Both the position numbers and the translations under genes were made by a program. A stretch of DNA of 64,000 bases from Deltaproteobacteria bacterium (GTDB lineage Bacteria > Myxococcota_A > UBA9160 > UBA4427). A model generated the notes under the pieces. It searched no databases and had not been told where the DNA came from. It saw only the letters and a list, made by a program, of their open reading frames with translations. Where the stretch lies: contig JAJDAN010000062.1 of assembly GCA_029261855.1 (NCBI GenBank), positions 25,256 through 89,255 on the forward strand, in the 5' to 3' direction. This document shows, in pieces, positions 8,912-17,075 of the stretch (the first letter of the stretch is position 1; each line of letters begins with the position of its first letter).

Positions 8912-9509
8912 TGGAGCCTCGGTGCAGCTGAGACCGGTGCATCCCCCAACACACCGGCGTGTGATCTGAAATGGTGTTTATGCGTCGCTATCAGGAGTGG
9001 CACAGGAACGACCCTAGGTTCCATCATTTATCGCGGTTCGATGCTTATTTTTGTCTTTGCTGGTGCCCAACTGACCCGGTGACTGGGAGTCACCACCCAT
9101 CCGAGGCCCGGAATCGTGATTGGCGGCCGGTTGCCTCGGGTGATCTGGCGTCAGCTGTGTGTCCTGATTGCCGCGGAGCCAGAATGCAACGGATGGCGGA
9201 AATTGGCTAGGGGCTTTTCGATGATTCTTGCCGGGCTGCGTCAAAGGACGACGTATCCCAAACGCTCTTCAGGGCTACCTACTCAGCAGATCCACCCGGG
9301 AGTTCCGGGGACGGTTCGGGTGCGAACGAGGTCGGGGGTGTCGCCGCGAATCTCGAAGTGGCGGCGAAGAGTTCTCTGCCGGAGTTGCGTACACCCGGGG
9401 TGGTTTTCGGACGTCGGGCGATCTTCAGTATCATTCCTCGCCAAAGGGCGTCGATAAGGAAAAACCCATGCAGGACGCGGCGTTCCTTCTGACCAGGCCC
9501 AGGTAGCGG
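8912..9509. other. long divergent regulatory gap with inverted repeat
   Basis: 598 bases between the glycosyltransferase (-) and the ATPase gene (+). Short open frames here have no family features. A locally T-rich patch (about 9028-9060) contrasts with its surroundings. GGTGACT at 9078-9084 and AGTCACC at 9088-9094 form a perfect 7-bp inverted repeat with a 3-base spacer, which is operator-like. CACAC/GTGTG at 8951-8964 is a smaller one. It probably carries promoters for both EPS units. Confidence 0.5.
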
Positions 9510-10358
9510 ATGTACGAGACTTTCTTCGGCTTTCGGGAGCAACCCTTCTCCCTCACCCCGGACCCCCGCTTTCTCTGGTTGTCCGACACGCACCGGGAGG
9601 GTCTGGCCGCCCTCACCTACGGGATCACCCGCCGCAAGGGGTTCCTCCTGCTCACGGGCGAAGTCGGAACGGGAAAGACGACGCTGCTGCGAGCCGCTCT
9701 CGGGCAGATTCCCCCGGACACCGACACCGCCCTCGTCCTCAACACCATCGGGCTCAGCCCACTCGACCTGCTCAAGCTGATCGCTGCGGAATTTGGGCTG
9801 GAGGGGAAGCTCGAGACGACCGCCGACTACCTGATCTCCCTCAACCGGATGCTGCTGTCGCGCCTGCGCGCAGGCCGGAACACCGTGCTGATCATCGACG
9901 AAGCGCAGAATCTCGAAGCGGGGGCCCTCGAGGAGGTACGGCTGCTTTCGAACCTCGAGACCGATACCGAAAAGCTCATGCAGATCGTCCTGACGGGACA
10001 GCCCGAGCTGATGCGCAAGCTGTCCCAGCCCGGACTGCGCCAGCTGCGCCAGCGCATCGCCGTCGAGCACCACATGCTGCCGCTGACGCCCGACCAGGTG
10101 AAGCCCTACCTCGCGCACCGGATCGAGGTTGCAGGTGGGCGCTACGACGAGGTCTTCGCGCCGGGTGTCGAGTCGGTCTTCTATTGGTTCTCCCAGGGTT
10201 GCCCGCGCCTGATCAGCCTCCTGGCCGACCGCGTGCTGCTTTCCGCCTACGCCAAGCAACTGCGCCCGATCCCGGCGGAGTTCGTCGAGGAGAAGGCCAA
10301 GTCCATGGGCGCAACGAGAGCTGCGGGCATCTCCGACGACATCGGCCTGGAAGGCTGA
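9510..10358 (+). CDS. ExeA-like AAA ATPase of exosortase/EPS loci
   Basis: 282 aa. It starts with the family hallmark FFGFREQPFSLTPDPRFLWLS. Walker A is GEVGTGKTT (50-58), Walker B is VLIIDEAQ (D130, E131), and a sensor motif LLSNLETD and a TGQPEL segment follow. This is the ExeA/GspA-type ATPase seen in EPS loci as the 'XrtA/PEP-CTERM system-associated ATPase'. It lacks the peptidoglycan-binding and transmembrane parts of ExeA. First gene of a three-gene operon, overlapping the next gene by one base (TGATG). Its exact role in these loci is not established; regulation or energising of assembly is usually proposed. Confidence 0.9.
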   Translation: MYETFFGFREQPFSLTPDPRFLWLSDTHREGLAALTYGITRRKGFLLLTGEVGTGKTTLLRAALGQIPPDTDTALVLNTIGLSPLDLLKLIAAEFGLEGKLETTADYLISLNRMLLSRLRAGRNTVLIIDEAQNLEAGALEEVRLLSNLETDTEKLMQIVLTGQPELMRKLSQPGLRQLRQRIAVEHHMLPLTPDQVKPYLAHRIEVAGGRYDEVFAPGVESVFYWFSQGCPRLISLLADRVLLSAYAKQLRPIPAEFVEEKAKSMGATRAAGISDDIGLEG

Positions 10359-11443
10359 TGGGCGAGATCGCAGAGGCTCTGCGCCGGGCCCGCCAGGAGC
10401 AGGCCGAGCAGCCCGACTCCGCGTCCTCGGCTGCTTCGAGGCCTGGCTCCAAGGCCAAACCCGAGCCCCAGGACGACGTCTACAGCCGATCCGCAAGCCG
10501 TCACGAGGCGGAGCAGGAGGGTCCGGACGAGGCGGCCCCGATCGTCACGGGACCGGACCCCCAGCCTGCGCCCTCGGCACCCGCTGCACCTGCTTCGGGG
10601 GCTGCGCGTCGCGGGCCGCAGACCGCGGGCGCGGACATGTCCTCGGTCGAGCTGACCCACGTCGGGAGCGAGTCCCACGCAGCGCAGGGAGTTCTCGTCG
10701 ACGACGGGGGCGCCGTCACCGACGCATGCCTGCAGCTCGCACTTCGGGTGCGGAAGGCACTGCTCGACCGCGGCTCTCGCACCCTGTGCGTCGTGAGCGC
10801 GCTTCGCAACGAGGGCAAGACCACTGTGTCCTGCAACCTTGCCCTCGCCATGGCTTCCATCGGGCGCGTCGATCGGGTCGCTCTGGTCGACCTCGACCTG
10901 CGACGTCCCTCCATCGAGACCGTTCTCGAGTTGTCGACACCCCGCGTGGGCATCGAGGAGGTCCTCGCCGGCCGCGAGCCCCTGTCGGCTGCGCGCATCC
11001 ACGTCGGGTTGCCCCAGTTGGACGTCTACCCCTGTCTGCGCGGACATCCGAAGGCGCACGATCTGTTGCTCGATCCGCGTTTCGAGCAGCTCATCGACCA
11101 GCTGCGCGACGAGTACAACGTCGTGATCTTCGACAGTCCGCCGGCTCTGCTGGTCCCCGACTCGACCATCATCCTGCAGCACGTCGACAGCTTCGCCCCG
11201 GTTGCACGCGCTGGACTGACGCGCGCCCGCAATTTCCGCAAGATGCTCGACACCCTGCCCCGCCGCCGCATGCTCGGCGCCATCCTCGACGGAGGCGCGC
11301 ACTCCGTCCACAAGGGCGGCTACTACGAGCACTACGGCGCCAAGTCCGGCAAGAGCGCAGCACTCGCCGATGCGAAGGCCGCAGGCCTGACCGAGGGCAC
11401 GCTTGCCAAGGCGTCGCGGGCGAAGGCATCTCATGGCGGATAG
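10358..11443 (+). CDS. bacterial tyrosine autokinase (CpsD/Wzc-C type), EPS-associated
   Basis: 361 aa from the ATG overlapping the previous stop. Residues 1-95 are disordered and rich in Ala, Pro and Glu. The BY-kinase domain follows: Walker A SALRNEGKTT (147-156), Walker A' VALVDLDLRR (175-184) and Walker B VVIFDS (D259). The C-terminal Tyr cluster is short (YYEHY, residues 322-326), followed by a Lys/Ala-rich tail. It is a stand-alone kinase and needs its partner co-polymerase, encoded directly downstream, for activation. Cyclic phosphorylation of the Tyr cluster should control chain length and export. The few tyrosines are unusual, since Wzc-type tails have more. Confidence 0.9.
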   Translation: MGEIAEALRRARQEQAEQPDSASSAASRPGSKAKPEPQDDVYSRSASRHEAEQEGPDEAAPIVTGPDPQPAPSAPAAPASGAARRGPQTAGADMSSVELTHVGSESHAAQGVLVDDGGAVTDACLQLALRVRKALLDRGSRTLCVVSALRNEGKTTVSCNLALAMASIGRVDRVALVDLDLRRPSIETVLELSTPRVGIEEVLAGREPLSAARIHVGLPQLDVYPCLRGHPKAHDLLLDPRFEQLIDQLRDEYNVVIFDSPPALLVPDSTIILQHVDSFAPVARAGLTRARNFRKMLDTLPRRRMLGAILDGGAHSVHKGGYYEHYGAKSGKSAALADAKAAGLTEGTLAKASRAKASHGG

Positions 11444-12869
11444 CTGGGACTACCACGGCGAGGGGGATTCCGGCGAAGAGCAGGAAGGCGCGATCCCCCT
11501 GCCCGCGTTCGCGCGGGACCCCCTCGGAATCCTGCGTCGGCGCTGGGTGTGGATGCTCGTCTGCCTGCTGGCCGGCGTCGGTGCGACGGCCGGAGTGCTC
11601 GCGACTCGCCAGGCGACGTACGTGGCCGAGACCACGATCCTGGTCTCGAGCCAGGCGATCCCCGAGGAGTTCGTGCGGACGACGGTGGTCGAGGATTCGC
11701 TCGAACACATCAACGCGATCGTCGGCCAGGTGCTGTCGCGGCAGAACCTGGGCGGGCTGGTCGAGAAGTACGGGCTCTACCCCAACCTGCGCAAGGAAGT
11801 GCCGCTCGCGGTGGTGATCGACACCATGCGGACCGAGATCGAGATCTATCCCCAGCGATCTCTCAGTCAGAGCCGCGGAAGCCCGAGTTCCCAGGTCTTC
11901 GTGATCGCGTTCGAGTACCCCGAGGCGTCCGTCACTGCCGACATCGCGAACGAGCTGGCGGGCTTCTTCACGGCGGCCAACATCGCCATGCGCAACCGCC
12001 AGGCCCAGCTCACGACGGACTTCCTGCGTCGCGAGCTGAAGCGCGCCGAGGAAGAGCTGCGGGACCACGAGCACAGGATCACCACGTTCATGCAGGAGCA
12101 TCGGGGCGGGTTGCCCGGTGAGCTGCAGGCGAACCTGGCGAAGCTCGAGCGCCTGCAGGCCCAGCGCCAGTCGCTAGCGGCCCAGGTCGATGCCGCCGAG
12201 GGGCGCCTCATGGTGCTCAGCCAGCAGGCCGAGCCGGTGGTGGACGAGGGGCCGACTCCGAGAACGCTGATTGGCGATCTGAGGGCTCGCCTGGAAGAAC
12301 AGCTCGTGATCCTGACCGAAGAGCATCCCAACGTGATCGCCCTGCGCCGTCGGATCGAGCGCCTCGAGGCCGACATCGAGGAGGAAGAGCAGGTCGTGGG
12401 GTCGAGTGCGCCGACCACACGTGAGCTCGCGATGGCGTCCGAACAGCACCAGCTGGCCGGCCTGCGCCAACAGGTCGGCGCGGTCGAGCTCGAGATTGCG
12501 CGCCTCGATACCCAGGTCGAAGGAACGCCCGTACGTCAGGAAGAGTTTTCGGCGCTCGAGCAACGCGCGATGGTCCTGCGCGAGAACTATCTCGGCTTTC
12601 TGCGGAAGGTGCAGGAAGCCGAGCTGGCCCAGAGTCTCGAGTCTGCACAGCACGGCGCCCGCATCTCCGTGCTCGACCGCGCGTCCCCCCCGACCGACCA
12701 GAAGCACTCGCGTTGGAAGGTGATCGCTGCGGGGCTCGTCGCTTCCGTTGCCCTCTCGCTGGTGCTGGCGATCCTGCTCGAGCTCGTCGACGCCGTCGTC
12801 GTGAACGCGGGCCACCTCGAGGCCCTGAGCGACAAGCCGGTCCTGGGCTCGGTACCCCGCGTCGCCTGA
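11433..12869 (+). CDS. Wzz/GumC-type polysaccharide co-polymerase
   Basis: 478 aa. The start is ATG at 11433, overlapping the kinase gene by 11 bases. TM1 is at about 34-55 and is followed by a periplasmic Wzz-type domain (TYVAETTILVSS). Long coiled coils at about 190-290 and 300-400 contain heptad-like Glu/Leu/Arg. TM2 (about 430-455) is preceded by a Pro-containing DRASPPT motif typical of these proteins. The GumC-like coiled coils project into the periplasm towards the export lipoprotein. The missing cytoplasmic kinase domain is supplied by the separate upstream gene. Confidence 0.9.
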   Translation: MADSWDYHGEGDSGEEQEGAIPLPAFARDPLGILRRRWVWMLVCLLAGVGATAGVLATRQATYVAETTILVSSQAIPEEFVRTTVVEDSLEHINAIVGQVLSRQNLGGLVEKYGLYPNLRKEVPLAVVIDTMRTEIEIYPQRSLSQSRGSPSSQVFVIAFEYPEASVTADIANELAGFFTAANIAMRNRQAQLTTDFLRRELKRAEEELRDHEHRITTFMQEHRGGLPGELQANLAKLERLQAQRQSLAAQVDAAEGRLMVLSQQAEPVVDEGPTPRTLIGDLRARLEEQLVILTEEHPNVIALRRRIERLEADIEEEEQVVGSSAPTTRELAMASEQHQLAGLRQQVGAVELEIARLDTQVEGTPVRQEEFSALEQRAMVLRENYLGFLRKVQEAELAQSLESAQHGARISVLDRASPPTDQKHSRWKVIAAGLVASVALSLVLAILLELVDAVVVNAGHLEALSDKPVLGSVPRVA

Positions 12870-12910
12870 GCGACGGGCTCTTCCGGGGTCAGCAGCATCC
12901 TGACAGGCTC

Positions 12911-12927
12911 GGCGGCCGTCGGCCGCC
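12911..12927 (+). terminator. GC-rich hairpin after the co-polymerase gene
   Basis: GGCGGCC and GGCCGCC form a 7-bp stem around a GTC loop, 41 bases after the operon's stop. There is no T-run. It is followed by a TTTCGGCCGG motif similar to part of the repeated 3' element of this window. Confidence 0.35.
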
Positions 12928-13025
12928 CTGGCCATTGCTTTCGGCCGGTCGCTGGACCGCGCGTCGTGAGCGCCCTAGGATCGGCCCCGATCGCCCCCCC
13001 TGCCCCGCATTCGAGAGGTTCAACG

Positions 13026-14060
13026 ATGCATCGCGCACGATGGTTCACCGCCGTCGCCTTCGCGCTGGTAGGGCTGCTGGCCGCGTCGAGCGCTTCGGCG
13101 CGGATTGAAGTGGTCAGCTGGTCGCACGTCATGCCCTGCAGCGTCGATGGCTTCGAGCTGCGCTACGGCACTTCGCCCGGCACTCTCGACAACATCGTCG
13201 ACGTCGGCCGCCCGCGGCAGGCCGGCGCCCACTTCAGCTATGAGCTCGACGTGCCCGAGAACCAGGAGATCTACGTCTGCGTCGCGGCGGTCCTGGGACA
13301 ACTCACCAGCGCGTGCTCCAACCAGGTCACGATCGAGACGGCGAGCGAGGACGAACAGCTCTCGCAGCCGGCCCCGGAAGAGGATCAGCGAACCTGGTGC
13401 GAGGACTTCACCGACGGCAGCCGCGGACCGGCCTGGATCGACACCGCCGCGGATTCGAGCCTGCAGGGAACGTCCGGCATGTTCGACGTCGCTGCGGTCG
13501 ACGGCGACATCGCGCTCACGACCGACGGTCCGGACAACGGGATCCATTCGCACTTCCTGGGCGCGGACCTGCAGGGAACGCCGGCCACCCAATGGAGCGC
13601 CTACGAGTACAGCGGCGAGATGCAGTTCTCCGAGGCCGGCGGCGGCGTCGGCGTGACGCTGTACAGCCGCTACAACGTCGAGCGCAGCTATTACCGGCTC
13701 GGACGGCAGCCGCTCACCGGGACCTTCCGGCTCGAGCGCGACCAGATCGATCCCAGCTGGAAATGCGTCGCCGCGGGTCAGGCCGTCTACGTGGTCCCCG
13801 GCGAGTGGTATGCGTTCCGCGTGCAGGCCCAGGACGAAGCCACCCAGACCACCCTCCAGGCGAAGGTCTGGCGCTCGGACGAGTCCGAGCCCTCTGGCTT
13901 CCAGTGGCTCTGCACCGACATCCGCCCGAATCGACAGCTTGCCGGAGCCATCGGCGTCTGGTCCACGGGCAGCGGCGCAAAGGCGTGGGACAGCCTCCAC
14001 GTCGCGAACCTGCCGGTGGCAGGCCTCGGTGCACCCGGGAAGCCGGAGCTGGTCCCCTAG
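13026..14060 (+). CDS. secreted protein, jelly-roll (LamG-like) fold, unknown function
   Basis: 344 aa. The start ATG at 13026 has an SD-like GAGAGG and gives a clean signal peptide (residues 1-26, ending ASSASA). Residues 27-100 look like a fibronectin-III-type segment with paired Cys (ELRYGTSPGTLDN, YVCVAAV). Residues about 125-330 resemble a concanavalin-like beta-sandwich (WCEDFTDG near its start, GVGVTLYSRYN, IGVWSTGSGAKAWD). Such domains often bind carbohydrate. Its location just after the polymer co-polymerase fits a polysaccharide-associated secreted protein, but no catalytic motif was recognised. Confidence 0.6.
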   Translation: MHRARWFTAVAFALVGLLAASSASARIEVVSWSHVMPCSVDGFELRYGTSPGTLDNIVDVGRPRQAGAHFSYELDVPENQEIYVCVAAVLGQLTSACSNQVTIETASEDEQLSQPAPEEDQRTWCEDFTDGSRGPAWIDTAADSSLQGTSGMFDVAAVDGDIALTTDGPDNGIHSHFLGADLQGTPATQWSAYEYSGEMQFSEAGGGVGVTLYSRYNVERSYYRLGRQPLTGTFRLERDQIDPSWKCVAAGQAVYVVPGEWYAFRVQAQDEATQTTLQAKVWRSDESEPSGFQWLCTDIRPNRQLAGAIGVWSTGSGAKAWDSLHVANLPVAGLGAPGKPELVP

Positions 14061-14118
14061 CCGGCCGAAACCTGGGTTCCGGCCGGCTAGGGGCCTTCTG
14101 CCGCGCACCTTCTTGGCC
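14054..14118 (-). repeat. repeated 3' palindromic element, copy in minus sense; strong hairpin
   Basis: Lies between convergent stops. 14054-14072 and 14075-14093 pair over 19 positions with one mismatch around a two-base loop, and the + gene's TAG is inside the stem. Read on the minus strand after the DUF5989 stop it gives GTGCGCGGCAGAA, then GCCGGAACCC and GGTTTCGGCCGGCTAG, the same order as the copies at 52020, 63806 and 20958. Probably a bidirectional terminator or REP-like element; no U-tract is present. Confidence 0.75.
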
Positions 14119-14349
14119 CTAGAACAAGGTGTAGATGAACGGGGCCGCTGCGGTGCCACCCAGCAGGACCAGCGCGCCGAGCAGCAGCACGGACACGATG
14201 ATCGGTGCCAGCCACCACTTTTTGTTCTGACCCAGGAATTCGGCGAACTCGCTCACGATTCCGCCCGACCGTTCCTGGGCCGCCTGTGCGGCGAAGTCGT
14301 TCTTCGCGGTCTGGTTCACGGGTGCGTCATCCGGTGCGTTCTGGGCCAT
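14119..14349 (-). CDS. DUF5989 family small membrane protein
   Basis: 76 aa. The N-terminal half is polar. The C-terminal half has the family signature: FAEFLGQNKKWWLAP followed by one transmembrane helix with a GGTAAAPFIYTLF end. DUF5989 proteins are typically encoded beside SxtJ and NodU-type carbamoyltransferase genes, exactly as here (54 bases after the SxtJ gene). Function unknown; it is likely an accessory membrane subunit of the carbamoylation unit. Confidence 0.88.
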   Translation of the reverse strand: MAQNAPDDAPVNQTAKNDFAAQAAQERSGGIVSEFAEFLGQNKKWWLAPIIVSVLLLGALVLLGGTAAAPFIYTLF

Positions 14350-14403
14350 GGTCCTCTCCGTTCGGGTCGCCGGGCCCGCCTTCGGGCAAGCCCCTGGCGT
14401 GCA

Positions 14404-14850
14404 TCAGAATTGCTTGAAGTAGCTCTCGCGGGATCGCGCCGTCGGCGCGTCTTCCCAGTAGCTGGTGGCATCGGGCAGGATTCGCCGCTCCATCGGGTCC
14501 GTTCCGAACAGCCGCAGCAGCAGCCCGATCGGAGCGATGATCAGATAGAAGAGCGTCGCCATGATGACGTAGGAAAGCACGAAACCGATGGGGTACGTGG
14601 CGATCGTGATGCCGAGATAGACCGGCAGGTTGGCCTTCGGATACACCAGCGAGAACAAGCCCGACAGCCCTGCGACCGCCGCAAAGCCGATCGTCAGGGG
14701 CTGTCGTGCGGCGCCCAGCCCGAAGCTGAAGACCAAGGCCTCGTACCAGGCAATGGCCGCGAGGAATCCGAAGCCGGCCACGGCGATGAAGCCGAACTGC
14801 CGCAGGGTGCGGACGTCCGGTCGCAGGTTGATCTCGATCATCTGGGCCAT
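14404..14850 (-). CDS. SxtJ-family membrane protein
   Basis: 148 aa with three or four transmembrane segments (about 18-40, 50-70 and 75-115). Features include LRQFGFIAVAGFGFLA, a central LVYPKANLPVYLG and a conserved cytoplasmic tail (LLRLFGTDPMERR, SYWEDAP). This matches the small SxtJ proteins, named from the saxitoxin cluster and widely found beside O-carbamoyltransferases. Biochemical role unknown. Middle gene of a three-gene minus-strand unit, 29 bases after the carbamoyltransferase gene. Confidence 0.88.
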   Translation of the reverse strand: MAQMIEINLRPDVRTLRQFGFIAVAGFGFLAAIAWYEALVFSFGLGAARQPLTIGFAAVAGLSGLFSLVYPKANLPVYLGITIATYPIGFVLSYVIMATLFYLIIAPIGLLLRLFGTDPMERRILPDATSYWEDAPTARSRESYFKQF

Positions 14851-14879
14851 GGGTCGGGCTCTCCCGGTGCGTGAAGGGG

Positions 14880-16709
14880 TCAGTCCAGCCCGAACTCTGC
14901 CAGATAGGCATCCAGATCGATGTCCTTGGCGTTCGGCTGGTCTTCCTTGAGCAGGATGCAGTCCTCGAGCACCAACACGTCCATGTTGGTGTGCATGAAG
15001 CAGCGATAGGCGTCTTCCGGCGTGTTCACGATGGGCTCACCGCGCACGTTGAAGCTGGTGTTGATCAGTACCGGGCTGCCGGTCCGGGCCTTGAAGGCCT
15101 CGAGGATGCGGTGGAAGCGCGGGTGCCGCTCGGCATCGATCGTCTGGACCCGCGCCGAGTTGTCGACATGCGTGATCGCCGGCACCACGGAACGCACCTG
15201 CTTCAGCTTGTCGAGCCCGCGGGTGCTGTCCTCGTCGTACTGCAACAGCTTTTCCTTCCGGACCGGGGCCACCATCAACATGTACGGGCTGTCTTCGTTC
15301 GGCCGCATCTCGAAGTACTCGTCGACATCCTCTCGGAGCACCGCCGGGGCGAAGGGGCGGAAGGACTCGCGGAACTTGATCTTCAGGTTCATGACCTGCT
15401 GCATCTTCGTCGACCGGGCGTCCCCCAGGATCGAGCGAGCGCCGAGCGCACGGGGGCCGAACTCCATGCGACCGGCCACGTGGCCGACGACCTTCTCGTC
15501 CGCGATCAGCTCGGCGATGCGGTCCACGACCTCTTCCTCTGTCGCGTAGCGCGTATAGATGGCGCCCTGCCCGTCGAGGTATTTCTGGATCTCTTCGTTG
15601 CTGTAGCGCGGACCGAGGAGCGACCCCTGTTGCGAATCGTACGGATTCGTCGTGCGCTCGTTCTCGAGGAGCTGGTGCCATACGAACAGCGCCGCGCCCA
15701 GTGCGCCGCCGGCGTCGCCGGCGGCGGGTTGCACCCAGACCTCGTCGAAGGGCCCTTCGCGCAGAATGCGACCGTTGCCCACGCAGTTGAGCGCGACGCC
15801 ACCCGCCATCGTGAGCTTGGACGCGCCCGTCAGCGCGTGCGCGTAGCGCGCGATCTTGAGCACGATCTCCTCGGTCACGACCTGGATCGATGCGGCGATG
15901 TCCATCTCGCGTTGCGTGATGTCGGTCTCGGCCTTGCGCGGCGGACCGCCGAAGAGCCCGTTCATCTTGCTCGACGTCATCACGTCGTCGTTGCAATACC
16001 CGAAGTAGGACATGTCGAGGCGGAACGACCCGTCTTCCTTGAGGTCGAGAAGCTTGTCGAGGATGAGGTCGCGATAGACCGGCTCGCCATACGGAGCGAG
16101 GCCCATCAGCTTGTACTCGCCGCTGTTCACCCGGAAGCCGGTGAAGTAGGTCATCGCGGAATAGAGCAGGCCCAGCGAATGCGGGAAGCGCAACTCCTTC
16201 AGCATCTCGATCTGTCGGCCCCGCCCCATGGCGATGCTGCCCGTGGCCCACTCGCCGACGCCGTCGAGGGTGAGGATGGCGGCCTCTTCGAACGGAGAAG
16301 GCAGGAACGCGCTGGCGGCGTGCGACTCGTGATGGGACATGAAGACGTAGCGGCCCTTGTACCTGCCGGACAGTCCGCGGTCGAGCTCCCGCGGCATGAA
16401 GAGTTTCTCCTTGAGCCACAAGGGAAGTCCCATCAGGAAGAGCCGGAAGCCGCTCGGGGCGTACGAGACGTAGGTCTCGAGGATGCGGTCGAACTTGAGC
16501 AGCGGCTTGTCGTAGAACGCGACGAGGTCGAGCTGCTCGGTGGTGATGCCCGCTTCTTCGAGGCAGTAGTCGATGGCATGGGTGGGAAAGGAGAAGTCGT
16601 GCTTCTTGCGGGTGAACCGCTCTTCCTGGGCGGCTGCCACGATGCGACCGTCCTGCACGAGACAGGCGGCGCTGTCGTGATAGAACGCTGAGATTCCCAG
16701 GATGTTCAT
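14880..16709 (-). CDS. NodU/CmcH-type O-carbamoyltransferase
   Basis: 609 aa, full length. Uses carbamoyl phosphate and ATP to carbamoylate a hydroxyl group, usually of a sugar. The N-terminus (GISAFYHDSAACLV, AAQEERFTRKKHD) is the Kae1/TsaD-like half that forms carbamoyl-adenylate, with metal-binding HDSA and a later SHHESHAAS. The C-terminal half has the NodU signature (RMEFGPRALGARSILGDAR, LINTSFNVRGEPIV). It lies in an EPS locus, upstream of SxtJ and DUF5989. Carbamoylation of the exopolysaccharide, its lipid precursor or a linked metabolite is the likely role (inferred). Confidence 0.95.
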   Translation of the reverse strand: MNILGISAFYHDSAACLVQDGRIVAAAQEERFTRKKHDFSFPTHAIDYCLEEAGITTEQLDLVAFYDKPLLKFDRILETYVSYAPSGFRLFLMGLPLWLKEKLFMPRELDRGLSGRYKGRYVFMSHHESHAASAFLPSPFEEAAILTLDGVGEWATGSIAMGRGRQIEMLKELRFPHSLGLLYSAMTYFTGFRVNSGEYKLMGLAPYGEPVYRDLILDKLLDLKEDGSFRLDMSYFGYCNDDVMTSSKMNGLFGGPPRKAETDITQREMDIAASIQVVTEEIVLKIARYAHALTGASKLTMAGGVALNCVGNGRILREGPFDEVWVQPAAGDAGGALGAALFVWHQLLENERTTNPYDSQQGSLLGPRYSNEEIQKYLDGQGAIYTRYATEEEVVDRIAELIADEKVVGHVAGRMEFGPRALGARSILGDARSTKMQQVMNLKIKFRESFRPFAPAVLREDVDEYFEMRPNEDSPYMLMVAPVRKEKLLQYDEDSTRGLDKLKQVRSVVPAITHVDNSARVQTIDAERHPRFHRILEAFKARTGSPVLINTSFNVRGEPIVNTPEDAYRCFMHTNMDVLVLEDCILLKEDQPNAKDIDLDAYLAEFGLD

Positions 16710-17075
16710 TTTCTTCCTTTCTGGTTCCCGCGGTGCCGATCCGCTGGGATCGCGCCGTGAAACGGCGTTCGCTGGGCAGGACGGGCGCTTCCTTTGCGTC
16801 CGCGGCCCGACAGCCTGCTCGTCGGCCCGACAGCCAGCCGGTCCTGTGCGAAATCACCCCCGGTCTCTTGCCGAAAAACCTCGCGGTGCGCCGGCATTGC
16901 CGGTGAGTTGCACTTTCGAGACACGCGCGGCCGAGAGCCGGCCAGCATAGCCGGAGCGTCCCCAGCGCGCGCGGATCGCGTCGACAGTGAGTCGACCGCC
17001 CGTCGGAAAGGTGACGACCCCGGGCCCCTTGATCGCCGTTACTCCCCGAGGGGTCAGGTGCTACCGTCCGCCGCC
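16710..17075. other. intergenic gap between carbamoyltransferase and manA
   Basis: 366 bases between divergent genes with no supported ORF. CGGCCCGACAGCC occurs twice as a direct repeat (16803-16815 and 16823-16835, 20-bp period), and CCGGCA-T-TGCCGG (16891-16903) is a perfect inverted repeat. Either could be an operator; no clear -35/-10 pair is seen. Confidence 0.4.

Noticed and set aside
9121..9134. Sigma-54 promoter look-alike TGGC...TTGC
   Set aside because: GG and GC are nine bases apart, one less than the required ten.
8971..9506. Several short open frames in the EPS divergent gap
   Set aside because: No SD, no domain, and overlapping frames on both strands; better explained as control region.
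14871..16691. Plus-strand open frame over the carbamoyltransferase gene
   Set aside because: Antisense to a full-length, motif-complete carbamoyltransferase; its translation is low complexity in His/Arg/Val with no domain.
16803..16835. Two 13-bp direct repeats upstream of the carbamoyltransferase gene
   Set aside because: Not kept as a CRISPR or operator call: only two copies, short, and no regulator known.
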